Source of the DNA: Candidatus Nealsoniibacteriota bacterium
Lineage (GTDB): Bacteria > Patescibacteriota > Minisyncoccia > Minisyncoccales > GWA2-38-27
Direction: 5' to 3'
DNA length: 11,356 bases
Assembly (NCBI GenBank): GCA_003556925.1
Contig: PWQC01000043.1
Span: 1-11,356 of the forward strand
A model generated the notes under the pieces. The model ran no database searches. It was not told where the DNA came from and worked only from the letters and a program-made list of their open reading frames with translations. The position numbers were made by a program, and so were the translations under genes. How positions within the stretch are numbered: position 1 is the first letter of the stretch; each line of letters opens with the position of its first letter. Below are positions 1 to 6,886 of the stretch, one piece after another.

Positions 1-96
1 AGCTATGTTCTTTCAGTCATTGAATCTCGAGACGGAAAAGAAATCATCTCTGCTTCTCGTGATAAAACCATCAAGATATGGGACAAAAAAGAATAA
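1..96 (+). CDS. WD40-repeat protein, C-terminal end only
   Basis: Frame 1 is open from the window edge to a TAA at 94-96 and encodes 31 residues. They contain a typical end of a WD40 blade: a D-G-K-E turn, I-I-S-A-S, then D-K-T-I-K-I-W-D, the last strand with its closing Trp-Asp. The protein therefore ends almost directly after the WD dipeptide of a final beta-propeller blade. WD40 propellers are protein-interaction scaffolds, and no specific function can be read from this fragment. The rest of the gene lies upstream of the window. About 120 nt of AT-rich sequence without a convincing gene or terminator separates it from the next gene. Confidence 0.8.
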   Translation, partial: SYVLSVIESRDGKEIISASRDKTIKIWDKKE

Positions 97-218
97 AAAA
101 GATGAAACAATCATTTGAACAATTCAATAAAGGGAGAGCAGAATGGTTTCATTTATCTTTTAAATTATTATCTTGATTTTTCATCTTAAAATAAAAAGAA
201 GTTAAATTTATAAAAAAG

Positions 219-892
219 ATGATTTTAAATTTTCAAAAAGAGATAAGAAGCAAGTCAGATCCCGAAAAAGCAAAAAAATCAGCCCAGTTTTTTAAAACAG
301 GGCCGGGAGAATATGGAGAAGGAGATTTTTTTTAGGAATAAGCGTTCCCGAGATAAGAAAGTTAATTAAAAAATATAGACCTTTAAAGAGGAAGGAGATA
401 ATAATATTATTACATTCTCAGTTTCATCAAGAAAGATTTGCCGCCCTTCTCTTTATGATTGAACGTCCTGAAGAATTTTATTCTCTTTATTTGAAAAAGA
501 CTAAATATATAAATAATTGGGATCTGGTTGATATTTCAGCTTATAAAATTTTGGGTAGTTATCTCTATGACAAGCCGAGAGACCCCCTTTATAAATTGGC
601 TCGATCAAAAAATATCTGGGAAAGAAGAATGGCCATTATTGCCACCTATTATTTTATTAAACAAGGAGAGTTTGAGGATACTCTTAAAATCAGCGAAATT
701 CTTTTAGATGATGAACATCATCTAATTCATAAGGCGGTTGGCTGGATGTTAAGGGAAGTAGGAAAGCGTGATTTAAAAAAAGAAGAGCAATTTTTAAAAA
801 AACAAGCCAAAAAAATGCCCAGAATTACCTTAAATTATGCTATAGAAAAATTTCCTGAAAGAAAAAGAAAGCAATATTTAAAGTCTTGCTAA
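219..892 (+). pseudogene. alkD: AlkD-like DNA alkylation repair protein, split by a frameshift
   Basis: AlkD-family HEAT-repeat glycosylases remove bulky or cationic alkylated bases from DNA. The N-terminal part starts at ATG 219, reads through R-S-K-S-D-P and G-E-G-D-F-F, then hits TAG at 333-335. The homology continues in another frame from about 332 (L-G-I-S-V-P-E-I-R-K) to the stop at 890-892. One extra T in the T8 run at 326-333 would restore a single reading frame of about 224 residues, close to the usual AlkD length of about 230. In restored numbering, the residues matching the B. cereus AlkD active site are visible: W101 and D105 in N-W-D-L-V-D, an Arg at about 136-137, and W176 in G-W-M-L-R-E. 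The ATG at 455 within the second part is an internal codon, not the true start. The break could be a homopolymer sequencing error, a recent mutation, or a site of slippage. The family call is firm; whether the gene works is not. Confidence 0.85.
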
Positions 893-914
893 TTTCTTTT
901 TTTTCTATTAGAAT
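886..914 (+). promoter_or_regulatory. Sigma70-type promoter for the murA block
   Basis: TTGCTA (886-891) and TAGAAT (909-914) are separated by exactly 17 nt. The -35 overlaps the last codons of the alkD-like gene. The predicted transcription start is near 921, only about 2 nt before the murA ATG at 923, so the mRNA would be leaderless or nearly so. A GGAA purine stretch at 916-919 could instead act as a ribosome binding site if transcription starts further upstream. This is a sequence match only. Confidence 0.5.
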
Positions 915-922
915 AGGAACAT

Positions 923-2188
923 ATGAAAGAGCAGTTTATTATCAAAGGAGGCTTGTCCCTAAAAGGAGAGATAGAAGTAAGAGGGGCAAAAAACTCCACT
1001 TTTCCCATTATTGCGGCCACTCTTTTAACTAGAGAGCCGTGCGTTATTAATAATTTTCCCTTAATAGAAGACACCTTGAAGATGCTTGATATCTTGGAAG
1101 AGATTGGTGCTGAGATCAAATGGTTAGGGAAGAGAAGGGTTCAAATTATTTGCAAGAAGATCGACCCTTTAAAGATTCCCGTTGAAACGGTTAATAAGTT
1201 TAGAGGATCGATTCTATTAATAGGTCCTTTGTTATCAAGATTCAAAAAAGTAAAAATTCCTTTTCCTGGAGGGTGTTTGATTGGGGCTAGACCGATAGAC
1301 ACTCATACCGACGCTTTTTCTCAAAAGGGGGTTGAAGTTAGTGAGAAGAGAGGAAAGTATAGTTTTTCTTTCAGCTCTCTTAAAAAAGATAAAGTTGTTT
1401 TAAGGGAGTTCAGCGTTACGGCAACGGAAAATCTTCTGTTATTTGCTTCCCTTCAAAAAGATAAAACAGTTATAGAGATAGCGGATCAAGATTATCCTAA
1501 TCAGGAATTGGCGCAGGTATTAAATAAGATGGGAGCTTCAATTAAAGCGGTTAATTCTCACTCTTTCGAAATAAAAGGAAAGAAAAGATTAAAAGGATTC
1601 AATCATACCATCTCTTCTGATCCAATTGAAACGGGAACTTTTATTACGGCCGCTTTGATTACTAACGGAGAAGTCGTTATAAAAAAAGCCAATCTTTCTT
1701 TTTTGACTTTGTTTTTGAAGAGGCTAAAAGACTTTGGAGCCGATTTTAAGATAATAGACAATCAGACCATTAAAGTCTTTCCCTCTGGCAAATTAAAGAT
1801 GAATAAGATTCAAAGTTTACCTTACCCCGGAATTAGTACTGACCTTCAACCGGGCTTAGGAGTTTTAGCCACTCAAAATCAGGGAACTACCTTAATTCAT
1901 GACCCCTTATACGAAGGAAGATTGAAATACTTAGAACAGCTTAATAAGATGGGTGCCGATATTATCTTTTGTGATCCTCATCGAGCAATCATTAATGGCC
2001 CTACTCCCTTAACGGGGATTGAACTGCCTAGTATGGATTTAAGAGGTGGAGCCGCCCTTTTAATGGCCGGAATGGCCGCCAAAGGAAAAACAATTATTCA
2101 CGATATCTATCAGGTTGATCGTGGATATGAAAAAATAGAAGAAAGGCTTTCTTGTTTGGGAGCTGATATTAAAAGAGTATGTTTGTAA
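923..2188 (+). CDS. murA: UDP-N-acetylglucosamine 1-carboxyvinyltransferase MurA
   Basis: Catalyses the first committed step of peptidoglycan synthesis in the cytoplasm: transfer of enolpyruvate from PEP to UDP-GlcNAc. The 421 residues match the usual MurA length. Visible landmarks are K23-N24 in R-G-A-K-N-S; R94 in F-R-G-S; the catalytic loop G-G-C-L-I-G-A-R-P with Cys118, the residue alkylated by fosfomycin; Asp307 in G-I-S-T-D-L-Q, matching the catalytic Asp305 of E. coli; and R400 in D-R-G-Y-E. Since Cys rather than Asp is present at 118, intrinsic fosfomycin resistance through that substitution is not expected. It is the first gene of the large co-directional block and its 3' end overlaps mreB copy 1 by 10 nt, pairing wall precursor synthesis with the cell-shape cytoskeleton. 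Confidence 0.97.
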   Translation: MKEQFIIKGGLSLKGEIEVRGAKNSTFPIIAATLLTREPCVINNFPLIEDTLKMLDILEEIGAEIKWLGKRRVQIICKKIDPLKIPVETVNKFRGSILLIGPLLSRFKKVKIPFPGGCLIGARPIDTHTDAFSQKGVEVSEKRGKYSFSFSSLKKDKVVLREFSVTATENLLLFASLQKDKTVIEIADQDYPNQELAQVLNKMGASIKAVNSHSFEIKGKKRLKGFNHTISSDPIETGTFITAALITNGEVVIKKANLSFLTLFLKRLKDFGADFKIIDNQTIKVFPSGKLKMNKIQSLPYPGISTDLQPGLGVLATQNQGTTLIHDPLYEGRLKYLEQLNKMGADIIFCDPHRAIINGPTPLTGIELPSMDLRGGAALLMAGMAAKGKTIIHDIYQVDRGYEKIEERLSCLGADIKRVCL

Positions 2189-3186
2189 GAAAAATAGGCA
2201 TAGATTTAGGAACTTGCAATTCGCTTGTCTTTGTTCCGAAAAAAGGAATTATTCTAAATGAGCCTTCAGTGGTGGCGGTTAGTGTTTTTGATAACAGAAT
2301 TTTAGCAGTAGGAAAAGAGGCCAAGGAGATGACGGGAAGAACTCCCGATACCATAAAAGTTTATCGTCCCTTAAAAGACGGGGTAATAGCAGATCATCGA
2401 GTAACTGAAGCGATGATCCGGTATTTTATTGAAAAAACGGCTAAGTGGTTTAAATTTTTAAAGCCCGATCTTTTAGTGGGCGTTCCTGCGGGGATAACTT
2501 CTACTGAAAAAAGAGCGGTTATAGAGGCGGGGACGTTGGCTGGCGCCAAAGCGGTCTATGTCACCAAAGAGCCTATTCTGGCCGCTATCGGCGCTGGAGT
2601 TCCCATTAATTCTTGTACTGGCCACATGATTATAGATTTGGGTGGAGGAACGACCGAGATGGCGGTTATCTCCTTGGGCGGAGTGGTAAATAACCGTTCT
2701 ATTAGAGTGGCGGGGGACAAGATAGATCGCGCTATTTCAGATTATATTAGAAAAAAATATAGTTTAGCTATAGGAGAGCAGACAGCCGAAGAAGTGAAAG
2801 TAAAGATAGGATCAGCTATCCCGGAGAAAAATCCTAAAAAGATAGAGATTAGAGGAAGAGATCTAGTTAGCGGGTTGCCTAAAAATATTGTAGTCTCTTC
2901 TAATGAAGTGGCCGAGGCTATCACAGAAAAATTAGAAGAGATTATTCAGATAGTGAAAGTAGTGCTTCGAGAGACTCCTCCTGAGCTATCTGCTGACATT
3001 ATGGATAAAGGAATTGTTTTATCGGGAGGCGGTTCTCTTTTGAGAAATCTTGATCAATTAATCGCCAAAGAGACGGGGGTTCCTTGTTTTATCGCTGAAG
3101 ACTCTCTCTTATGCGTCTCTAAGGGGACTGGTTTGGTTTTAGAAAACTTAGATGTTTATAAAAAAAGTATAATGGTTAAAAGATGA
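2179..3186 (+). CDS. mreB: Rod shape-determining protein MreB, copy 1
   Basis: Actin-like ATPase that polymerises under the inner membrane and guides the elongation machinery. At 335 residues it has the standard MreB length. Phosphate-1 motif G-I-D-L-G-T is at 7-12; the E-P-I-L-A-A segment carrying the likely catalytic Glu131 is at 131-136; phosphate-2 D-L-G-G-G-T-T-E is at 153-160; the adenosine motif S-G-G-G-S-L-L is at 282-288. The N-terminus is short (M-F-V-R-K before the first strand), like MreBs that bind membrane through a small hydrophobic N-terminal patch instead of a long amphipathic helix. It overlaps murA by 10 nt and ends in an ATGA overlap with holB. A second, clearly homologous but distinct MreB lies 3.7 kb downstream in the same block, so this is a paralogue pair. 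Confidence 0.95.
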   Translation: MFVRKIGIDLGTCNSLVFVPKKGIILNEPSVVAVSVFDNRILAVGKEAKEMTGRTPDTIKVYRPLKDGVIADHRVTEAMIRYFIEKTAKWFKFLKPDLLVGVPAGITSTEKRAVIEAGTLAGAKAVYVTKEPILAAIGAGVPINSCTGHMIIDLGGGTTEMAVISLGGVVNNRSIRVAGDKIDRAISDYIRKKYSLAIGEQTAEEVKVKIGSAIPEKNPKKIEIRGRDLVSGLPKNIVVSSNEVAEAITEKLEEIIQIVKVVLRETPPELSADIMDKGIVLSGGGSLLRNLDQLIAKETGVPCFIAEDSLLCVSKGTGLVLENLDVYKKSIMVKR

Positions 3187-4028
3187 TTATAGGACATAAG
3201 AAACAATGGCAGATAATAACTAAACAAAAAGAGGCTCATGCTTTTTTGTTTTCTGGTCAAGAAAGTTTAGGGAAGAAAAAGATGGCTGTTGAATTCGCCA
3301 AATTTTTAAAATGCTTGAAAAAAGAAAAGCCTTGCAATTGTTGTTCTGCGTGTCTTTCAATTGATAAAAAAATTAATTCTGATTTTATTCTTGTAGAACA
3401 AGAAGAGGATATTAAGATTAATCAGATAAGAGAGATAAAGAGGAGGATGTTTCTCTCTACTGATTCTGTTAAAGTGACCATTATCGATAAGGCTCATCTA
3501 ATGACTAAAGACAGTCAAAACTGTTTTTTAAAGATACTGGAAGAGCCGAGAAAAAATACGATCTTTGTCCTTGTTACCGAATACCCCGATCTGCTTTTGC
3601 CAACCGTTTTGTCCAGAGTACGGCAGGTAAAGTTTTTTCCTGTCTCTAACCGAGAGATAAAGAAATATATATCAGAAGAAGAAGCGATTTTATTCTCTCT
3701 TAATCGGCCGGGAAGAGCGATAGAATTGACTTCAGAAAAAATAAAAGAGTATAAAAAGATAATCGAGGATTTTAAGAAGATAAGCTCCGCCAATATGGCG
3801 AGTAGATTTAATGAGGCTAAAAAAATTACCGGGGAAAATCTATCAGAGACGTTTTTTATTTGGCTCTACTATTTAAGAAAGAAATTTTTAACGGAGTGCG
3901 AAAGGGGAGAAAACTACACTTCAACTAAAAAAAATATTAAAAATTTACAAGAGATTAGTTCTTTAGTTGAAAGAACTAATGTTAACGCTAAATTAGCTAC
4001 CGAGCTATTATTAATTAAATTAAAATAA
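3183..4028 (+). CDS. holB: DNA polymerase III subunit delta prime (clamp loader)
   Basis: Clamp-loader AAA+ subunit that helps load the sliding clamp. The 281-residue protein shows a P-loop-like G25-Q-E-S-L-G-K31 in which the usual Ser/Thr after the Lys is Lys. It also has a zinc-binding set C44, C51, C54, C57, then I-I-D-K-A-H-L-M at the Walker B position and F-L-K-I-L-E-E-P, the signature of the delta prime/DnaX family. In the S-R-C motif the Cys is replaced by Val (L-S-R-V-R). It is shorter than E. coli delta prime (334 residues), with a reduced C-terminal collar domain. It lacks the long C-terminal extension of DnaX tau, so DnaX is unlikely. The start overlaps the mreB stop as ATGA; frr follows after 3 nt. 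Confidence 0.87.
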   Translation: MIIGHKKQWQIITKQKEAHAFLFSGQESLGKKKMAVEFAKFLKCLKKEKPCNCCSACLSIDKKINSDFILVEQEEDIKINQIREIKRRMFLSTDSVKVTIIDKAHLMTKDSQNCFLKILEEPRKNTIFVLVTEYPDLLLPTVLSRVRQVKFFPVSNREIKKYISEEEAILFSLNRPGRAIELTSEKIKEYKKIIEDFKKISSANMASRFNEAKKITGENLSETFFIWLYYLRKKFLTECERGENYTSTKKNIKNLQEISSLVERTNVNAKLATELLLIKLK

Positions 4029-4031
4029 AAT

Positions 4032-4598
4032 ATGGAAGACTATAAAAAGATAATAGAAAAAATAAAACCGGAAACAGACAAAGCGATTGCTTTCTTTGAA
4101 AGCGAACTAAGCAAGATTCATGCCGGAAGAACTTCTTCTGCTCTGGTAGAAGATGTTGTGGTTGACTGTTTCGGTGAAAAATTTCCTTTAAAACAGTTAG
4201 CGGCTATCTCTGTTCCTGAACCAAGAAAGATCATTATCCAACCCTGGGACCAGTCTTACGTTGAGGGGATAGTGGCGTCTCTATCAAAAGCAAATTTAGG
4301 AGGAATATCTCCAATTGTTGAGAAAGATGTTATTAGATTAAATCTTCCTGATTTAAGTCAAGAGTACCGAGAAAAGATAGTAAAAATTGTCTCAGAAAAA
4401 AAAGAAGAAGTCAGGATCGCCGTAAAGAGATGGAGGGAAGAGGCTTGGAAAGAAATTCAAGATAAATCCAAAGAAAAAGAGATAAAAGAGGATAATAAAT
4501 TTAGGGCCAAAGACGAGTTACAGGAATTAGTAACAGAATGCAACGAAAGAATAGATAAGATAGCAGAAAGAAAAAAAGAAGAGATAATGAATAATTAG
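4032..4598 (+). CDS. frr: Ribosome recycling factor
   Basis: RRF splits post-termination ribosomes together with EF-G. The 188 residues are near the family norm of 185. Recognisable parts are the N-terminal helix ending in K-I-H-A-G-R-T-S-S-A-L, the domain II beta region L-A-A-I-S-V-P-E-P-R-K-I-I-I-Q-P-W-D, then N-L-G-G-I-S-P and the I-R-L-N-L-P-D-L-S strand, followed by the long C-terminal helices rich in Lys and Glu. No strong Shine-Dalgarno sequence precedes the ATG; the gene lies 3 nt after holB, which suggests coupled translation. rseP starts on the nucleotide right after its stop codon. Confidence 0.96.
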   Translation: MEDYKKIIEKIKPETDKAIAFFESELSKIHAGRTSSALVEDVVVDCFGEKFPLKQLAAISVPEPRKIIIQPWDQSYVEGIVASLSKANLGGISPIVEKDVIRLNLPDLSQEYREKIVKIVSEKKEEVRIAVKRWREEAWKEIQDKSKEKEIKEDNKFRAKDELQELVTECNERIDKIAERKKEEIMNN

Positions 4599-5678
4599 AT
4601 GATAGGAGGTATTTTAATAGTATTTTTCAGTATAATATTACTAATTGTTATTCATGAATTAGGCCATTTTTTAGTAGCTAAAATATTTGGGGTAAGAGTT
4701 GATGAGTTTGGGATCGGTATTCCTCCGAAAATTTTTGGCAAGAAGATAGGAGAGACTATCTATTCCTTAAATTTAATTCCAATAGGCGCTTTTGTTAGGT
4801 TATATGGAGAAGACGAAAAAATAGAAGATCCTCGCAGCTTTAGCGAAAAGCCGATTTGGCAGAAGCTTCTTATTCTTGCGGCCGGTGTAATTAGCTTTTG
4901 GGTGGTGGCTTTTATCCTTTTAAGCATTATGGCTGGAATGGGTATGCCCGGTGTGGTTGATGACGACGATCACCTTGTCGCTGATCCTCAGGTATTAATA
5001 GTTGGCATAGTTAAAGAATCTCCCGCTTATCTAGCTGGTATAAAGGAAGAAGATGTGATTCTGGAGATAGAGGGAGAAGAGATGAGCCAAGCAAAGCAAG
5101 TACAAGAAATCATTAAAGAACGTTCAGAAGTCGCTCTTTTAATAGAAAGAAAAGGAGAGTTAAAAGAGCTGTCTGTCTCTTTGGGAGAAGAGAGTGTTTT
5201 GGGAGTTGAGCTATTGAGAGTAGGAACAAAAAAATATTCTTGGCACCAAGCGCCGGTTCAAGGTTTTTTAATGACTGGTAGAACAACAGAGGCGATAGTA
5301 AGAGGATTGTCTGATGCTCTATATCGCTTAGTTGCCAGAAAGCCGATGCCGGATGAATTTGAAGTGGTAGGACCGATTGGAATAGGTGTTTTGGCTTTCC
5401 AATTTTTAGATCAGGGTCTGTTTGATTATTTATGGTTAATGGTATTAATCGCCATCTCTTTAGCTATCTTTAATCTTTTACCCATACCCGCTCTGGACGG
5501 AGGAAGAATTCTTTTTTTATTAATAGAAAAAGTGAAAGGAAGGCCGGTAGATCCCAAATTAGAAAAAAAACTTATTACCTTTTCTTTTGTTCTTCTTTTG
5601 GGATTGTTTGCCATTGTTACTTTTCGAGATATTATCAGAATAGAGTTTATTAGTAACCTTATAGACAAGTTTATATGA
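4599..5678 (+). CDS. rseP: Site-2 protease RseP/RasP family (M50 zinc metalloprotease)
   Basis: Membrane-embedded metalloprotease that cuts transmembrane substrates such as anti-sigma factors or signal-peptide remnants. The 359-residue protein has a first membrane helix carrying the zinc site H19-E20-L-G-H23, a beta-rich segment up to about 90, a second helix at 90-113, one PDZ domain at about 130-205 (I-V-G-I-V-K-E-S-P-A-Y-L-A-G-I), and the second zinc-ligand motif N-L-L-P-I-P-A-L-D300-G-G. A final membrane helix is at 324-342. The second helix reads A-A-G-V-I-S-F where family members usually have Asn in place of the Phe; this is not a catalytic position. Its placement between frr and proS copies an order widespread in bacteria. 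Its stop overlaps the proS start as ATGA. Confidence 0.94.
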   Translation: MIGGILIVFFSIILLIVIHELGHFLVAKIFGVRVDEFGIGIPPKIFGKKIGETIYSLNLIPIGAFVRLYGEDEKIEDPRSFSEKPIWQKLLILAAGVISFWVVAFILLSIMAGMGMPGVVDDDDHLVADPQVLIVGIVKESPAYLAGIKEEDVILEIEGEEMSQAKQVQEIIKERSEVALLIERKGELKELSVSLGEESVLGVELLRVGTKKYSWHQAPVQGFLMTGRTTEAIVRGLSDALYRLVARKPMPDEFEVVGPIGIGVLAFQFLDQGLFDYLWLMVLIAISLAIFNLLPIPALDGGRILFLLIEKVKGRPVDPKLEKKLITFSFVLLLGLFAIVTFRDIIRIEFISNLIDKFI

Positions 5679-6886
5679 AACAATCTCAACTCTTTATTAA
5701 AACGTTGAAAGAAGCACCCAAGGACGAACAAAGCATAAATGCTAAGCTTCTTATTAGGGGCGGTTTTGTTGATAAATTAACCGCTGGGGTCTATTCTTAT
5801 CTTCCTTTAGGGGTCAGGGTAATTAGGAATGTTGAACGAATCGTAAGGGAAGAGATGAACCAGATAGGCGGACAAGAAGTTGTCTTACCCGCTCTTCATC
5901 CAGAGGAAAATTGGAGGATGACCAAGAGAGACAAAGAAGAGATAATGTTTAAATTAAAAGGGGCGAATAAAAAAGAGTATGTCTTAGGTTGGACGCATGA
6001 AGAAGTTGTTACTCCTTTAGCGGGTAAATTTATAAAATCATATAAAGACTTACCTGTTTATCTCTATCAGATTCAGACTAAATTTAGAAATGAACTAAGG
6101 GCTAAATCCGGTCTCTTAAGGGGGAGAGAGTTTTCTATGAAAGACCTTTATTCCTTTCATGCCGATGAAAAAGATCTTAATCTCTTTTATGAAAAGGTTA
6201 AAAAGGCGTATTTCAAAATCTTTAAAAGATGTGGCCTTAAAGATAAAACTTTTCTTACTCTTGCTGATGGAGGCGCTTTTAGTAAGTATTCTCATGAATT
6301 TCAAACACTCTCTGAAAGTGGTGAAGACGAGATATATTTATGCGATAAGTGCAAAATAGCGATAAACAAAGAGATTATTAAACAAGAAAAAAACAGATGT
6401 CCTATTTGTCGAAAAAAGAAATTAGTTATTGAAAAATCGATCGAAACCGGAAACATCTTTTCCTTGAAGACAAGATTCTCTGAACCCTTTAACCTCTCTT
6501 TTAAAGACGAAAAAGAGCAAGAAAAGATAGTTTTTATGGGTTGTTATGGAATTGGCATTAGTCGACTTATGGGAACAATAATAGAGGCTTATCATGACGA
6601 AAGAGGAATTATTTGGCCTCAAGAGATAGCTCCCTTCGATATTCACTTAATCCCTATCGGTAGAGTTAAAAAAGAAGCCGAAAAACTATATCATGATTTA
6701 CAAAAAGAGGGGAATCAAGTACTATATGATGATAGAGATAAAAGCGCTGGGGAAAAACTAACCGACGCTGATTTGATAGGAATTCCCTTGAGAATGGTTA
6801 TTAGTGAAAAGAGCTTACAAAAAAGATGCATAGAGACAAAAAAAAGAGATGAAAAAAAAGTTAAATTTAAAAAATATAATAGATAA
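5675..6886 (+). CDS. proS: Proline--tRNA ligase, short form lacking the editing domain
   Basis: Class II synthetase that charges tRNA-Pro. At 403 residues it is about 170 shorter than the usual bacterial ProRS (about 570). Motif 1 spans about 46-76, motif 2 about 131-162 (R-G-R-E-F-S-M-K-D-L-Y-S-F-H), motif 3 at 289-300 (G-C-Y-G-I-G-I-S-R), and the anticodon-binding domain about 322-403. Between motifs 2 and 3, where E. coli carries the INS editing domain that hydrolyses Ala-tRNA-Pro, only about 40 residues remain. They contain C223-x2-C226 and C242-x2-C245, a likely zinc knuckle. Cis-editing of mischarged Ala-tRNA-Pro is therefore probably absent from this enzyme. The start overlaps rseP by 4 nt; the 3' end overlaps mreB copy 2 by 38 nt. 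Confidence 0.95.
   Translation: MKQSQLFIKTLKEAPKDEQSINAKLLIRGGFVDKLTAGVYSYLPLGVRVIRNVERIVREEMNQIGGQEVVLPALHPEENWRMTKRDKEEIMFKLKGANKKEYVLGWTHEEVVTPLAGKFIKSYKDLPVYLYQIQTKFRNELRAKSGLLRGREFSMKDLYSFHADEKDLNLFYEKVKKAYFKIFKRCGLKDKTFLTLADGGAFSKYSHEFQTLSESGEDEIYLCDKCKIAINKEIIKQEKNRCPICRKKKLVIEKSIETGNIFSLKTRFSEPFNLSFKDEKEQEKIVFMGCYGIGISRLMGTIIEAYHDERGIIWPQEIAPFDIHLIPIGRVKKEAEKLYHDLQKEGNQVLYDDRDKSAGEKLTDADLIGIPLRMVISEKSLQKRCIETKKRDEKKVKFKKYNR

Noticed and set aside
99..187. Inverted repeat AAGATGAAA (99-107) and TTTCATCTT (179-187) after the WD40 gene.
   Set aside because: The arms are separated by over 70 nt of AT-rich sequence, have low GC and no following T run, so they do not make a credible terminator or structured RNA.
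3183..4028. holB read as a dnaX (tau/gamma) gene.
   Set aside because: The length of 281 residues, the altered P-loop (G-K-K) and the lack of the DnaX C-terminal domains favour delta prime.
4604..4609. A perfect AGGAGG just inside rseP, suggesting a later start.
   Set aside because: No ATG, GTG or TTG follows at a useful distance, and starting later would cut into the first membrane helix that carries the HExxH zinc site; the motif simply encodes the Gly-Gly near the N-terminus.
5426..5731. Minus-strand open frames, including one of about 100 codons opposite the rseP/proS junction.
   Set aside because: They lie fully opposite strongly conserved genes, have no recognisable motifs, and are expected by chance from the codon bias of the + strand genes.
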